64,000 bases of DNA from Anaerobacterium chartisolvens (GTDB lineage Bacteria; Bacillota; Clostridia; Acetivibrionales; DSM-27016), in assembly GCF_003337415.1 (NCBI RefSeq), contig NZ_QPJT01000010.1:111809-175808 (forward strand), in the 5' to 3' direction. Within the stretch, counting starts at the first letter, position 1. Each line of letters begins with the position of its first letter. Positions 8,864 to 17,107 of the stretch are shown piece after piece. The translations under genes were made by a program, and so were the position numbers. The notes under the pieces are model-generated. The model had not been told where the DNA came from, did not search any database, and saw only the letters and a list, made by a program, of their open reading frames with translations.

Positions 8864-9173
8864 AACACTTACGCAGAAAAACGGAAGCAAAATGGCAGCT
8901 AATATAGCTATGATTGTTATAGTAGTTGCGCTGGCAGTTTTGCCATTATTTATTGTAAAGGATGGAGAATTCGGAGGTGCCGACGGTAAAGCCGAGGAAG
9001 CTATTACCGAAATAAATGCAGAATACCAGCCGTGGTTCTCTCCTTTAGTTGAGCCCAAAAGCGGCGAGGTTGAAAGCCTGCTGTTTGCGCTGCAGGCGGC
9101 CATAGGCGCGGGAATTATAGGGTATGGGCTTGGGTGGCTTAGAGGACGAGCAAAAAATCAGGATGTGAAGTAG
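8853..9173 (+). CDS. cbiN: Cobalt ECF transporter accessory subunit CbiN
   Basis: 106 residues with one N-terminal and one C-terminal membrane helix around a short extracytoplasmic loop containing [14 protein letters not shown] and YQPWFSPL, the CbiN signature. CbiN helps CbiM load Co(II). The ATG follows GGGAGG and overlaps the end of cbiM; its stop lies 2 bases before cbiQ, so the block is tightly coupled. Confidence 0.93.
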   Translation: MQSETLTQKNGSKMAANIAMIVIVVALAVLPLFIVKDGEFGGADGKAEEAITEINAEYQPWFSPLVEPKSGEVESLLFALQAAIGAGIIGYGLGWLRGRAKNQDVK

Positions 9174-9175
9174 CC

Positions 9176-9952
9176 ATGCTTTCAATTGACAAATATGCGT
9201 ACAGCTCAAAGCTTGCGGGTATAGACCCCATGCAAAAGCTTTTTTTTACCTTTATTACACTTGGTGTCTGTCTTTGGGCCAATGACTGGGTGATATCCTT
9301 GCTGGTAATTTTCATAGCGGTAGGGGCTGCTGTCATTAAGGGAGGAATACCCATAAGAATTTTTGCAAAAATGCTGTTGATTCCTATGGTATTCCTTGTT
9401 ATAGGGGTTCTTTCTATTGCAATAAATGCATCTAGCAGTGCTGAATTCTTTTTAATATCAGTACAGGTGGCAGGAACAGCAATAGGAATTACCTCATCAG
9501 GAGCAATAAATGCCTTTAACCTGTTTATAAAGGCTATAGGCTCAGTCTCCTGTCTGTACTTTTTGTCCCTTACCACACCTATAACCGACCTGCTGGACGC
9601 TATGCGGCGTTTAAAAGTGCCAAGGCTTTTTACTGAGCTTATGGGACTCATTTATAGGTTCATCTTTGTGCTGCTTGAAAGATCCGGCACCATGTTTACG
9701 GCCCAAAGCTCACGCCTAGGATACTCAACGCTTTCGACAGGCTACCGCTCGCTCGCTGCTCTTGCCTCCACGCTTTTTATAGACGCATACAGAAGGTCGG
9801 ACGAACTGTATACCTCTCTTGAGGCGCGAGGATATGAAGGAGAGCTGAGGGTACTTCCCCGAAGCTATAATAAAAGCCGGGCCGGCTATATTTGCACCGC
9901 AGTATTAAATATACTGCTTATATGTACTGCTCTGGCCTTGAGGCATTTGTAA
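9176..9952 (+). CDS. cbiQ: Cobalt ECF transporter permease CbiQ
   Basis: 258-residue transmembrane (T) component that couples CbiM/CbiN to the ATPase. Hydrophobic helices fill most of residues 20-130. The conserved cytoplasmic coupling segments follow, with the Ala-Arg-Gly type motif in LYTSLEARGYEGELR near residue 220. A C-terminal helix ends the protein. The start ATG is 2 bases after the cbiN stop, and cbiO follows after 15 bases. Confidence 0.93.
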   Translation: MLSIDKYAYSSKLAGIDPMQKLFFTFITLGVCLWANDWVISLLVIFIAVGAAVIKGGIPIRIFAKMLLIPMVFLVIGVLSIAINASSSAEFFLISVQVAGTAIGITSSGAINAFNLFIKAIGSVSCLYFLSLTTPITDLLDAMRRLKVPRLFTELMGLIYRFIFVLLERSGTMFTAQSSRLGYSTLSTGYRSLAALASTLFIDAYRRSDELYTSLEARGYEGELRVLPRSYNKSRAGYICTAVLNILLICTALALRHL

Positions 9953-9967
9953 AGGAGACGTGATTCT

Positions 9968-10834
9968 ATGGGGCAAAGCATTCTGGAAGCCCGAGACGTA
10001 AATTATATATATTCCGATGGTACACACGCTTTGAATGGAATAACAATGGCAATAGAAAAGGGAAAAACAACTGCTGTGCTTGGAGGCAACGGCGCAGGAA
10101 AATCCACGTTGTTTCTTTGCTTCAACGGAATACTTAAACCCCGGACGGGAAGCATCCTGTTTGATAAAAGCCCCATAGACTATTCGCGTAAGGGAATGAA
10201 GGAGCTGAGAAGCCATGTGGGAATAGTTTTTCAGGACCCTGACAGCCAGTTGTTTTCCGCAAGCGTATATCAGGATATTTCCTTCGGGCCGTTAAATATG
10301 AAGCTGCCGCAGGAAGAGGTGGCGGCAAGGGTTAAAACGGCTATGGAAAGAACAGGCATACTTCACCTTAAAGACAAGCCTACTCATTCCTTGAGCTTCG
10401 GGCAGAAAAAGCGTGCCGCCATAGCAGGTGTTCTCGCCATGAGCCCGCAGGTGCTGGTGCTTGATGAACCCACCGCAGGGCTTGACCCAAGCGGAGTCAG
10501 TGAAATAATGAAGCTCCTTAAGGAGGCTCAAAGGGACCTTGGAATATCTGTTGTAATTGCAACACATGATATTGACATTGTACCCCTCTATTGCGACTAC
10601 ACCTACGTAATGGATCAGGGCAGTCTGGTTGCGGAAGGAACTCCCCATAATGTATTTTCCCAAAAGGAGGAGCTGAGAAAAGTGAATTTGAGGCTGCCCA
10701 GAATAGGTCATCTTATGGAAATATTAAGCAAAAAGGATGGCTTCCGCTTCTCGGAAAACGCTCTTACCATATCTCAGGCCAGAAGGGCTATAAAAGCACT
10801 ATGGGAAAGCGGTGACGCAAGAAAGGAGCGTTGA
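9968..10834 (+). CDS. cbiO: Cobalt ECF transporter ATPase CbiO
   Basis: 288-residue ABC ATPase that powers cobalt import. Walker A is GGNGAGKST, the Q-loop FQDPDSQLF, the signature LSFGQKKRAAIAG, Walker B VLVLDEPTAGLDP, and the switch His sits in ATHDID. The FQDPDSQLF form is typical of ECF-class ATPases. An ATG with a GGAGACGTG ribosome site closes the cbiMNQO operon. The last codons overlap a TTGACA likely to serve the next gene. Confidence 0.95.
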   Translation: MGQSILEARDVNYIYSDGTHALNGITMAIEKGKTTAVLGGNGAGKSTLFLCFNGILKPRTGSILFDKSPIDYSRKGMKELRSHVGIVFQDPDSQLFSASVYQDISFGPLNMKLPQEEVAARVKTAMERTGILHLKDKPTHSLSFGQKKRAAIAGVLAMSPQVLVLDEPTAGLDPSGVSEIMKLLKEAQRDLGISVVIATHDIDIVPLYCDYTYVMDQGSLVAEGTPHNVFSQKEELRKVNLRLPRIGHLMEILSKKDGFRFSENALTISQARRAIKALWESGDARKER

Positions 10835-10860
10835 CAAATTTAATTTTATTGTGATATTGT
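10831..10860 (+). promoter_or_regulatory. Putative promoter of the padR gene
   Basis: Consensus TTGACA (10831-10836) overlaps the cbiO stop; after 18 bases comes TATTGT (10855-10860). The ATG of padR is 50 bases further on. Confidence 0.5.
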
Positions 10861-10865
10861 ATACA

Positions 10866-10892
10866 TAGAAATTCTATATATATAGATTCTTT
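10866..10892. promoter_or_regulatory. Candidate PadR operator
   Basis: An AT-rich near-palindrome centred on CTATATATATAG with related flanks lies just after the likely transcription start. This is a common place for autoregulation by PadR proteins. It is inferred from symmetry and position. Confidence 0.3.
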
Positions 10893-10909
10893 ATGTATGG
10901 AGGTAGAGC

Positions 10910-11248
10910 ATGAAAATCAATAAGGAGCTTATGAAGGGCAGTACATCTATCCTTATATTGTCACTTCTCGAAACGGAGGATATGTACGGCTATCAGATTA
11001 CACAGCAGCTCAGGAAAAGGTCTGAGAATGTTTTTGAAATGAAGGAGGGCACTTTATACCCCATGCTTCACTGGCTTGAGAATGAAAAAGCCATTGAGGC
11101 GTACTGGCTCGACGCTGATAACGGAAAACGCAGGAAGTATTACAGGCTTACCAGTGAGGGCAAAAAGCTTCTTAAGCACAAAAAAGACGAATGGCAAACT
11201 TATACAAAGGCAGTTAATGCCGTGATTGGAGGGGCTTGCTGTGGATAA
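10910..11248 (+). CDS. PadR-family transcriptional regulator
   Basis: 112-residue winged-helix protein. The PadR motif is clear: GSTSILILSLLETEDMYGYQITQQL, then MKEGTLYPMLHWLENEKAIEAYW and KRRKYYRLTSEGKKLL. These small dimers usually repress an adjacent membrane-protein operon. The ATG follows GGAGG at good spacing. Its stop overlaps the start of the SEDS gene by 8 bases, so regulator and membrane protein are translationally coupled. Confidence 0.92.
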   Translation: MKINKELMKGSTSILILSLLETEDMYGYQITQQLRKRSENVFEMKEGTLYPMLHWLENEKAIEAYWLDADNGKRRKYYRLTSEGKKLLKHKKDEWQTYTKAVNAVIGGACCG

Positions 11249-12632
11249 TAGAATATCTTCGTTTTTAGACAATGTGTGTATACATATCAATTGCAAATCG
11301 GTACATAAGGATATTCGGGAGGAGCTTACAAGCCATATTACAGAGCTGCGAGATGAATATCTGCGCAAGGGCAGTACAGAGGCGGAAGCTCTTGACATGG
11401 CAATTGCCTCAATGGGGGATTGCGACGAAATCGGCAACAGGCTGAACAGGCAGCATAAGCCCCAGACAGAGTGGTCTATAATAATACTTACTGCAATTAT
11501 CGCACTTGTAGGCGGAGTAATCATGTTTATAAGCAGCAAATTTGAATCACTCCAGGCTGTCAGCTTTGAGAGGTATTTATTTTTCGCTTTTATTGGGATT
11601 GCCGTAATGGCGGCACTTTATTTTTTTGATTATACCAAACTAAAAAGGCTTGCGCTTCCAATTTATCTTATAGCCCTTGCCGCCCTCATATTTACTGTTT
11701 GCACCGGAAATGTAATAGCAGGAAGAAAATACATTTCATTCATCGGCCTTTCAGTTTCGTCAAATTACGCCACACTATTGCTTTTAATTGCATTTGCAGG
11801 GTTTATGGAGAAGCTTAAAAACAAGGGCGGAATCGCCATTGTGTACTTAATAGGAATAGGCGGGGTATCACTTCTTCCCATTGTACTGCTGCCAAGCCTT
11901 TCACAAGCACTGGTATTGCTTGCGGGATATGCTGTTTTGATGTTTTCGGCAGTCATGCGGAGGCACTTCGGCGGCAGCAGAAGGCTTCAGATGTTTTCCC
12001 TAGGCGGTATAGCTGCCGCAGGTGTACTTGCTTTGGCAGCCGTTGTCGCCTCCGAGCCCCATAGACTGCATAGAATAGCAGTATTTATTACAAGAGGAAG
12101 AAGTGATTCCTTTGGAAGCGGGTGGCAGCAAGTAATGGCCGACAACTGGCTGTCGGTCTCAAAGCTGTTTGGAAGGACAACGGAAACGATAAGCGGTTAC
12201 GGTATAGATATGGCAATGCCTTCCGTCACCACAGACTATGTCCTCATTAACTTGATAGCCACGCTGGGCTGGGCGGCAGGTATAGCTCTTATAATTCTGG
12301 CGGCCCTGTTTATTATCAGAATGCTTATGACTGCAAGGAGGGTAAAAACCAGTTACGGGCATTACCTTGCCCTTGCCTCATGCACTGTTCTATCACTGCA
12401 GTTTATTATAAGCATATTAATGAATTTCAATCTGTTTCCACTAATGGGTATGAGCCTTCCATTTATTTCATACGGCGGCACGGACTATGTCATAGACATG
12501 GCACTGGTGGGTGTTATTTTATCGGTATGGAGAAGAAATAATCTCATTGCGGCACATGATAAGCCCAAAGGCAGTAAGAGCGGTAAATTCATTGTTTTTG
12601 AGGACGGCAAGCTGATTATAAACTTCAAGTGA
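11241..12632 (+). CDS. SEDS-family protein (FtsW/RodA/SpoVE-like) with N-terminal permease-prefix domain
   Basis: 463 residues from a GTG with GGAGGGG about 8 bases upstream. Residues 1 to about 75 are soluble and match the DUF1700/permease-prefix pattern (DIREELTSHITELRDEYLRKG, then ALDMAIASMGD). This domain is normally fused to other transporters in PadR-controlled pairs. The rest has about ten membrane helices and SEDS hallmarks: the extracellular TTDYVLINLIATLGW segment carrying the catalytic-type Asp and, near the end, GMSLPFISYGGTD. SEDS proteins polymerise glycan from lipid II. No partner class B PBP is visible nearby. It could be a specialised wall synthase under PadR control. Confidence 0.85.
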   Translation: MDNRISSFLDNVCIHINCKSVHKDIREELTSHITELRDEYLRKGSTEAEALDMAIASMGDCDEIGNRLNRQHKPQTEWSIIILTAIIALVGGVIMFISSKFESLQAVSFERYLFFAFIGIAVMAALYFFDYTKLKRLALPIYLIALAALIFTVCTGNVIAGRKYISFIGLSVSSNYATLLLLIAFAGFMEKLKNKGGIAIVYLIGIGGVSLLPIVLLPSLSQALVLLAGYAVLMFSAVMRRHFGGSRRLQMFSLGGIAAAGVLALAAVVASEPHRLHRIAVFITRGRSDSFGSGWQQVMADNWLSVSKLFGRTTETISGYGIDMAMPSVTTDYVLINLIATLGWAAGIALIILAALFIIRMLMTARRVKTSYGHYLALASCTVLSLQFIISILMNFNLFPLMGMSLPFISYGGTDYVIDMALVGVILSVWRRNNLIAAHDKPKGSKSGKFIVFEDGKLIINFK

Positions 12633-12641
12633 TTGCACGAA

Positions 12642-12707
12642 GGTGCGGGGACATTCCTCAAAAATGAAGCACAATTCTGCGTTATTGTTGAGGAGTGTCC
12701 CCGCACC
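12642..12707. repeat. 66-bp palindromic repeat, copy A
   Basis: Near-perfect inverted repeat: GGTGCGGGGACATTCCTCAA on the left, TTGAGGAGTGTCCCCGCACC on the right. The inner part is nearly identical to the copy at 15674-15736 and similar to 14786-14844. Confidence 0.85.
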
Positions 12708-12780
12708 ACATGTTTACGCTTACATTAAGGAATTTGTCGTCTATTTTCCCTTACGACAAGTGGTTTCAGGGCATAATTTA

Positions 12781-12820
12781 GGGGCTATAGCAAAATGGGA
12801 AATTACTATAGCCCCTTTTA
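12781..12820 (+). terminator. Terminator after the SEDS gene
   Basis: Perfect 10-bp stem GGGGCTATAG/CTATAGCCCC followed by TTTTA. Confidence 0.75.
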
Positions 12821-12934
12821 CAAACGGATAAAATTATTAGCAATTAACAAACAACTAACATTAGTGGTCTAAACATATGGAAATGTAACAAAATATAATC
12901 TTATACCTATAAAATAATAATTTCAGCAAAAACA

Positions 12935-13456
12935 TTAGTAAGTAATAGAGCCGCTCTTAACAGTAACAGTGCTAGAGGATTTGTTTTTAATATAGAACTT
13001 ATAAGTTCCGTCAGCCGGCATATTAACCGATTTGTTAATTGAACTACTGCTACCGGTACCTATAGGTGCTGTGTATTGGCTGCTGGAATAACCACATTCC
13101 CAACTGATGCTTTTATCAAAACTCGCTTTTACTGTTACTTTTTGGCCTCGATCAAGTGTATATCCATTACCGCTACCTGTGTAGTACATTGTACTACCCG
13201 AATTAATCGTGTGTTCTGAGAAACTTCCAAAAATCTGGAAAATGGAATCTCCATTTGCATCAACTTGGTAGCAGCCAGTTTTATTAAGATCGATTATGGT
13301 AGTTTCAGTCCCTCCGTCCGAAGACTCAACGGTAATTTCAATTACATTTTCCCCCAATACTAAATCTTCGGAAGCCGCAAAACCGGTGGTAGTTAATACC
13401 ATAGATATGCTTAATACGGTTGCGGCTAAGATAGATATTGTCCTTTTTAGTTTCAT
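12935..13456 (-). CDS. Secreted protein of unknown function
   Basis: 173 residues. The N-terminus is a classical Sec signal peptide (MKLKRTISIL, hydrophobic core, cleavage near GFAA). The mature protein is Ser/Thr/Gly-rich, largely beta-type and ends in a segment (MPADGTYKFYIKNKSSSTVTV) resembling the end of an extracellular beta-sandwich. I do not recognise a family. The ATG at 13456 follows GGAGG; the longer frame starting at 13471 begins inside that ribosome site. It is convergent with the SEDS gene, whose terminator lies between them. Confidence 0.75.
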   Translation of the reverse strand: MKLKRTISILAATVLSISMVLTTTGFAASEDLVLGENVIEITVESSDGGTETTIIDLNKTGCYQVDANGDSIFQIFGSFSEHTINSGSTMYYTGSGNGYTLDRGQKVTVKASFDKSISWECGYSSSQYTAPIGTGSSSSINKSVNMPADGTYKFYIKNKSSSTVTVKSGSITY

Positions 13457-13887
13457 AACATATACCTCCATTTTTTTTATTATTTAATTATAGGAACGTG
13501 CACTTTCCTATAATTAATTATAAGTTAAATACATTTTATTACAAATATGTATTTAACGGATATATTTATTTGCTGTAATTTTAATCCAAAATACTCTTTA
13601 TTTCATATTATTCCTATATTTTTATATAAATACATTATTTTACTAATATTGATATGCTTTGTAGTAATCACAAATAAGCCTCCATCCATCAGGCTAGGAG
13701 CATTCTGTATTAGTAATTACTTGTCAGTAATTCATTGTACATCTTATCATTTTCGTCATATCATCTAACAAGGTTATTACTCCTCAGGAGTGTCCCCGTA
13801 CTTAATTAAATTGAATTTTTGGAATTTATTTGATAGAATGTTCTAAGAGTTTAGATAGAGATGGTTATTGTAAAGGGGATAATAAGT
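13457..13887. other. AT-rich intergenic region
   Basis: Very AT-rich. I see the ribosome site and promoter area of the secreted-protein gene at the left. At about 13781-13801 there is half of the palindromic repeat (CTCCTCAGGAGTGTCCCCGTA). At the right edge is a GGGGAT ribosome site for the channel gene. A 73-codon open frame at 13547-13768 has no ribosome site and a composition expected by chance. Confidence 0.5.
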
Positions 13888-14607
13888 ATGCGAAAAAGAA
13901 TTTATGAAATAGTAGATATAGCAAAGAAGACCGATAAATCCAGTTCGATCTACGATTATACGATGTTACTAATAATTGTGGCAAGTATTGTTCCAGTATG
14001 CTTTAAAACAAGTAATGTATTATTTATTTGGATTGATAGAATTACTGTCTTAGCCTTTATTCTTGATTATATATTTCGTTGGGTTACTGCTGATTTCAAA
14101 TTTAAGGATAAAGGGGCTAAATCATTCCTACTATACCCATTTACTCCTTTTGCAATCATAGATTTGCTTTCAATTCTGCCGTCATTAACAGCTTTGAACA
14201 TGGGGTTCAAGCTGTTTAGATTGTTAAGATTGAACAAAGTTTTTAAAGTGTTGAAAATTCTAAGATATTCTAAAAGCTTTGATCTTATCCTTAATGTAAT
14301 AATGAAAGAGAAACAAGCCTTATTAGCAGTTTGCTATTTAGCCGGCGGATACATATCCTTATCGGCTCTGATAATGTTCTCAGTAGAGCCGGACAGTTTT
14401 AATTCCTTTTTCGATGCAATTTATTGGGCTGTAGTAACTTTAACTACCGTCGGGTATGGAGACATATACCCTGTAAGTAATTTAGGCCGTATATTTGGAA
14501 TGGTTTCTTCGTTTATGGGTATTGCAATAGTCGCATTGCCCACCGGCATCATTACTGCAGGCTATATGAATGAATTAAACCGATCAGATAATAAAAGTAA
14601 CAGGTAG
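13888..14607 (+). CDS. Voltage-gated potassium channel
   Basis: 239-residue, six-helix ion channel. S4 carries the regularly spaced Arg/Lys pattern (LFRLLRLNKVFKVLKILRYSK). The pore helix and selectivity filter are AIYWAVVTLTTVGYGDIYP, and S6 follows with a conserved Gly-rich stretch. It conducts K+ across the cytoplasmic membrane in response to voltage. The short cytoplasmic tail carries no RCK domain. The ATG 13888 has GGGGAT at 8 bases; an earlier in-frame ATG at 13861 has none. Codon use is more AT-rich than in the surrounding core genes. Confidence 0.9.
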   Translation: MRKRIYEIVDIAKKTDKSSSIYDYTMLLIIVASIVPVCFKTSNVLFIWIDRITVLAFILDYIFRWVTADFKFKDKGAKSFLLYPFTPFAIIDLLSILPSLTALNMGFKLFRLLRLNKVFKVLKILRYSKSFDLILNVIMKEKQALLAVCYLAGGYISLSALIMFSVEPDSFNSFFDAIYWAVVTLTTVGYGDIYPVSNLGRIFGMVSSFMGIAIVALPTGIITAGYMNELNRSDNKSNR

Positions 14608-14626
14608 GGAGCGCCACAGGGGGCGT

Positions 14627-14783
14627 TCAGACTGTGTGAAAACCCTAAAATTGTTTGAAAAATTGCAGCTTGCCACCGCTGCGGAATCATGGGGTACGGT
14701 TCTTCTGCTTTCCTTTCAGTCCTACGCTGCGCTACGGAAGCATAAGAATCCGTCCCCAAAATTCCTCCGCTGTTTTTCTGCAG
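14627..14783 (+). mobile_element. MITE-like element, copy 1 (right end lost)
   Basis: Starts with the terminal repeat TCAGACTGTGTGAAAAC and matches the complete copy at 46231-46434 over about 155 bases. It ends at TTTCTGCAG without the right terminal repeat and abuts the palindromic repeat at 14786. It carries no transposase. Confidence 0.75.
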
Positions 14784-14785
14784 AT

Positions 14786-14844
14786 TATTGGGGACACTCC
14801 TCAAAAATGAAGCCCCTGCGTTATTTTTGAGGAGTGTCCCAATA
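14786..14844. repeat. Palindromic repeat, copy B
   Basis: TATTGGGGACACTCCTCAAA on the left mirrors TTTGAGGAGTGTCCCAATA on the right. It belongs to the same family as 12642-12707 and lies just downstream of the methyltransferase stop, where it may act as a terminator. Confidence 0.8.
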
Positions 14845-14848
14845 CCTA

Positions 14849-15637
14849 TTATTTCTGAGCAAGCAATATAAAAGATAATGGATATCCTTTTTTATCATAT
14901 ACATTTGTCAATCCCACATCATAATCATATTCATTCAGTTTTTTTATTGCTATTCCAGCAGTAATTACCGAATTAACAATATCAGATAAAGTGTGTGAAA
15001 AGCTTGTAAATGTTTTTGACTCATACTGTGGTGTCATATACCCCATGCCGCTGTTTTCAACCCAAGGTTCTTTTCTATAATATGAATATGTTATTTGGTT
15101 TAAATTTTCCCCATCAAAACCATCTTCATGCGGTAGAGGGAGCATATTCATGAATGGATGAGAGTCATTAATAAGCAGTAGTCCGTTTGACTTCAAACAT
15201 TTTGATGCTTTTACCAATAATAAACTTAAATCTTTAAACCAAGTAATAGCCCCAATTGTAAAGAAAATAAAGTCAAACTTGTTATAGTAGTTTTCATCAA
15301 TGTCCATAATGTTAGCTGTCACAAAATCACAGTTAGTTATGTTTGCTTTTCTCGCAGTCTCCTTTGCTTGCTCAATAATGTTTTCAGCGATATCAAAACC
15401 AACCCCATAGCTTGGATTTAGCTGCATCATGGATAATAATTCACGGCCATTATTGCAACAGAATTGACCAATTGTTTTTCCCTTTAAACCGATTTTTTCA
15501 ATCTCACTAACAACATCAGCATTTAAAAAGGGAAGCTTCTCATTCATTAGGATTTTATAGTTATCATCTCCCCAGCTAGGTTGTCTGTGTTCAAACGCTT
15601 CTTCCCATGCTGACTTATTATTATTTATATAGTCCAC
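14849..15637 (-). CDS. Class I SAM-dependent methyltransferase
   Basis: 262 residues. Motif I is the degenerate IGQFCCNNGRELL (normally E/DxGxGxG), followed by GVGFDIAENIIEQAKE (acidic loop binding the ribose), FVTANIMDID and the FDFIFFTIGAITWFKDL strand. The fold is the small-molecule methyltransferase type (Methyltransf_11/25); the substrate is unknown. The start is taken as the GTG at 15637, which follows GGAGGAG. The frame is open upstream to 15745, but that part lies in the palindromic repeat and is not credible protein. Codon use is AT-rich, like its neighbours in this stretch. Confidence 0.82.
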   Translation of the reverse strand: MDYINNNKSAWEEAFEHRQPSWGDDNYKILMNEKLPFLNADVVSEIEKIGLKGKTIGQFCCNNGRELLSMMQLNPSYGVGFDIAENIIEQAKETARKANITNCDFVTANIMDIDENYYNKFDFIFFTIGAITWFKDLSLLLVKASKCLKSNGLLLINDSHPFMNMLPLPHEDGFDGENLNQITYSYYRKEPWVENSGMGYMTPQYESKTFTSFSHTLSDIVNSVITAGIAIKKLNEYDYDVGLTNVYDKKGYPLSFILLAQK

Positions 15638-15673
15638 TTCTACTCCTCCATTAATAATACTTATTATAATTAT

Positions 15674-15736
15674 GGGGGGACATTCCTCAAAAATGAAGCA
15701 CAATTCTGCGGTATTGTTGAGGAGTGTCCCCGCACC
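15674..15736. repeat. Palindromic repeat, copy C
   Basis: GGGGGACATTCCTCAA on the left mirrors TTGAGGAGTGTCCCC on the right, with an interior almost identical to the copy at 12642-12707. A duplicated CCCCGCACCT follows at its right end. It sits between the lipoprotein and methyltransferase genes. Confidence 0.8.
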
Positions 15737-15755
15737 TCCCCGCACCTATTACAAA

Positions 15756-16658
15756 TTAGTAAGCAAAAGAAATAGTTTTGCTAATCTGCTCTATGTGAGC
15801 CTTATCTGCCCATAAAACAAAATAAAAATAAGTGGTATTGTCTATTTTAACTGCTGTTGGATATTTAACTATTAATCCAGCCTGATTTTGCATTTCTTTA
15901 GGTTGGTCAGTTGAAGGTAAAATTAATCTTGCTTCTTGCCCCTGAATTGTTAATTCCTTTATTTGTGGATTAGAACCATAAGGCTGTAATTTGTGCAATG
16001 TATCTAATTCAGTTACTTTGTCAATGGATAGACCTTCACCATTAATTGCAGAAATTTGAAAAAATCCATCTTTATCCTCGTACCTTACAGTATATTTAGG
16101 ATTTAATTCCCAATCTGAAGGATATTTTAAGGAAACATGATAATCTGTGTTACTATATGTTTTTGATTCTGTCAAATTGGCTTCATCCTCTTTAAATGGT
16201 TTTGCTCCATATTTTAGTCCTAATTTGTCTTCAGTAACTACTTTTATATCTGTAATATAAGGCTCAAGGTTAACAATATCCTCTTTAGATAGTCCTTTTG
16301 CATCAAAATTTATCTGAAAATTAATGTCTAATGAAGTGTTTGGTTTTATTGTTTTTTCAATAATAACTTTATCTTCCATATCCCTAACTTTATCTGAAAA
16401 TTTAGATGTCAAAACAGGCTCAACCCATTTAATATATTTCTCTTTTATATCCCAATTAAAAAGAGAAATATTGTAAGTAATAGTTTGATTATCAATAATT
16501 TCACCTGCCCCTATGCTATAGATCATACCTTCAATTTCAATATCATGACTTAAGCCCATTAGCTTTTCTTCTCTACTGATATTATTTCTACTGCACCCAA
16601 CCAACAATATTGAGAAAATAAAAATCCATATCATAGCCTTACCAATTGTTTTTATCAT
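15756..16658 (-). CDS. Lipoprotein of unknown function
   Basis: 300 residues with a lipoprotein signal: hydrophobic segment, then LLVGC with Cys22 as the lipidation site. The C-terminal half (YHVSLKYPSDWELNPKYTVRYED onward) resembles the PsbP-like domain seen in many Firmicute lipoproteins. The N-terminal half is Ile/Lys-rich and unassigned. It would be anchored on the outer face of the membrane. The start ATG overlaps the end of a small open frame that looks like a gene remnant (16639-16776), suggesting it was once second in an operon. Composition is AT-rich. Confidence 0.75.
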   Translation of the reverse strand: MIKTIGKAMIWIFIFSILLVGCSRNNISREEKLMGLSHDIEIEGMIYSIGAGEIIDNQTITYNISLFNWDIKEKYIKWVEPVLTSKFSDKVRDMEDKVIIEKTIKPNTSLDINFQINFDAKGLSKEDIVNLEPYITDIKVVTEDKLGLKYGAKPFKEDEANLTESKTYSNTDYHVSLKYPSDWELNPKYTVRYEDKDGFFQISAINGEGLSIDKVTELDTLHKLQPYGSNPQIKELTIQGQEARLILPSTDQPKEMQNQAGLIVKYPTAVKIDNTTYFYFVLWADKAHIEQISKTISFAY

Positions 16659-16776
16659 TGCTTGATAGTTCCCCCTTCAGTTCATTAACAATGTAACATT
16701 CACCATCATATTTATAATTACATTTTGGGCATACCTTTTCCTGTCTTTGAGTCCTTCTTGTAACTTCTTCCTGATA
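16639..16776 (-). pseudogene. Possible gene remnant with a zinc-ribbon-like CxxC motif
   Basis: A 45-codon open frame without a start codon, ending in TAA inside the beginning of the lipoprotein gene (ATGA-type overlap). It reads EKVCPKCNYKYDGEC, a CxxC...C pattern typical of a small zinc ribbon. The upstream end is a stop codon shortly before a truncated MITE-like element. The start may have been lost through that insertion. This is an interpretation of a short frame and could be chance. Confidence 0.3.
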
Positions 16777-16815
16777 CTAAAGTTTGTATAAGATGTCTTC
16801 TTGAAATTCAATAAT

Positions 16816-16976
16816 TCTTGCAAAAAATGTAGCGGAGGAATCTTGGGGACGGATTCGTCCGCTTCCTAAAGCGTAGCGAAGGACCGAAGGGAAAGCGGAG
16901 GAACCGTACCCCATGATGCCGCAGCGGTTGCGGGCTGCAATTTTTCTCGAAGGTTCAGCGTTTTCACACAGCCTGG
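16816..16976 (-). mobile_element. MITE-like element, copy 2 (inverted, one end lost)
   Basis: Reverse-oriented relative of the elements at 14627 and 46231. It shares CGGAGGAATCTTGGGGACGG, the ACCGTACCCCATGATGCCGC region and the terminal GTTTTCACACAGCCTG at 16960-16975. The other terminal repeat is absent, and several internal differences show it is older or from a different subfamily. Confidence 0.7.
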
Positions 16977-16990
16977 CATTCCCTTCCCCC

Positions 16991-17020
16991 GAAAAACAAA
17001 AAAACCGCTTAAGCGGTTTT
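16991..17020 (-). terminator. Terminator of tRNA-Lys
   Basis: AAAACCGCTT/AAGCGGTTTT self-complementary stem (17001-17020) followed on the minus strand by a T-rich tail, immediately 3' of the tRNA. Confidence 0.8.
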
Positions 17021-17023
17021 GTC

Positions 17024-17099
17024 TGGTGAGCCATCCGCGACTCGAACGCGGGACACCTTGATTAAAAGTCAAGTGCTCTGCCAACTGAGCTAATGGCCC
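17024..17099 (-). tRNA. tRNA-Lys (UUU anticodon)
   Basis: 76 nt including an encoded CCA. The acceptor GGGCCAT pairs with ATGGCTC (one G-U). The D-arm has AGCTCAGTTGGCAGAGC, the anticodon loop is CTTTTAA with anticodon TTT, and the T-arm has GCGTTCGAGTCGC. A promoter lies upstream (17146-17175) and a terminator directly downstream. It borders the AT-rich accessory stretch. Confidence 0.97.
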
Positions 17100-17107
17100 T
17101 TAAATTA

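Noticed and set aside
13547..13768. 73-codon open frame in the AT-rich gap
   Set aside because: No ribosome site; composition rich in Ile, Phe and Tyr as expected from random AT-rich DNA.
17024..17099. tRNA-Lys as a proven integration site
   Set aside because: No direct repeat of the tRNA 3' end and no integrase are visible nearby, so only the adjacency is reported.
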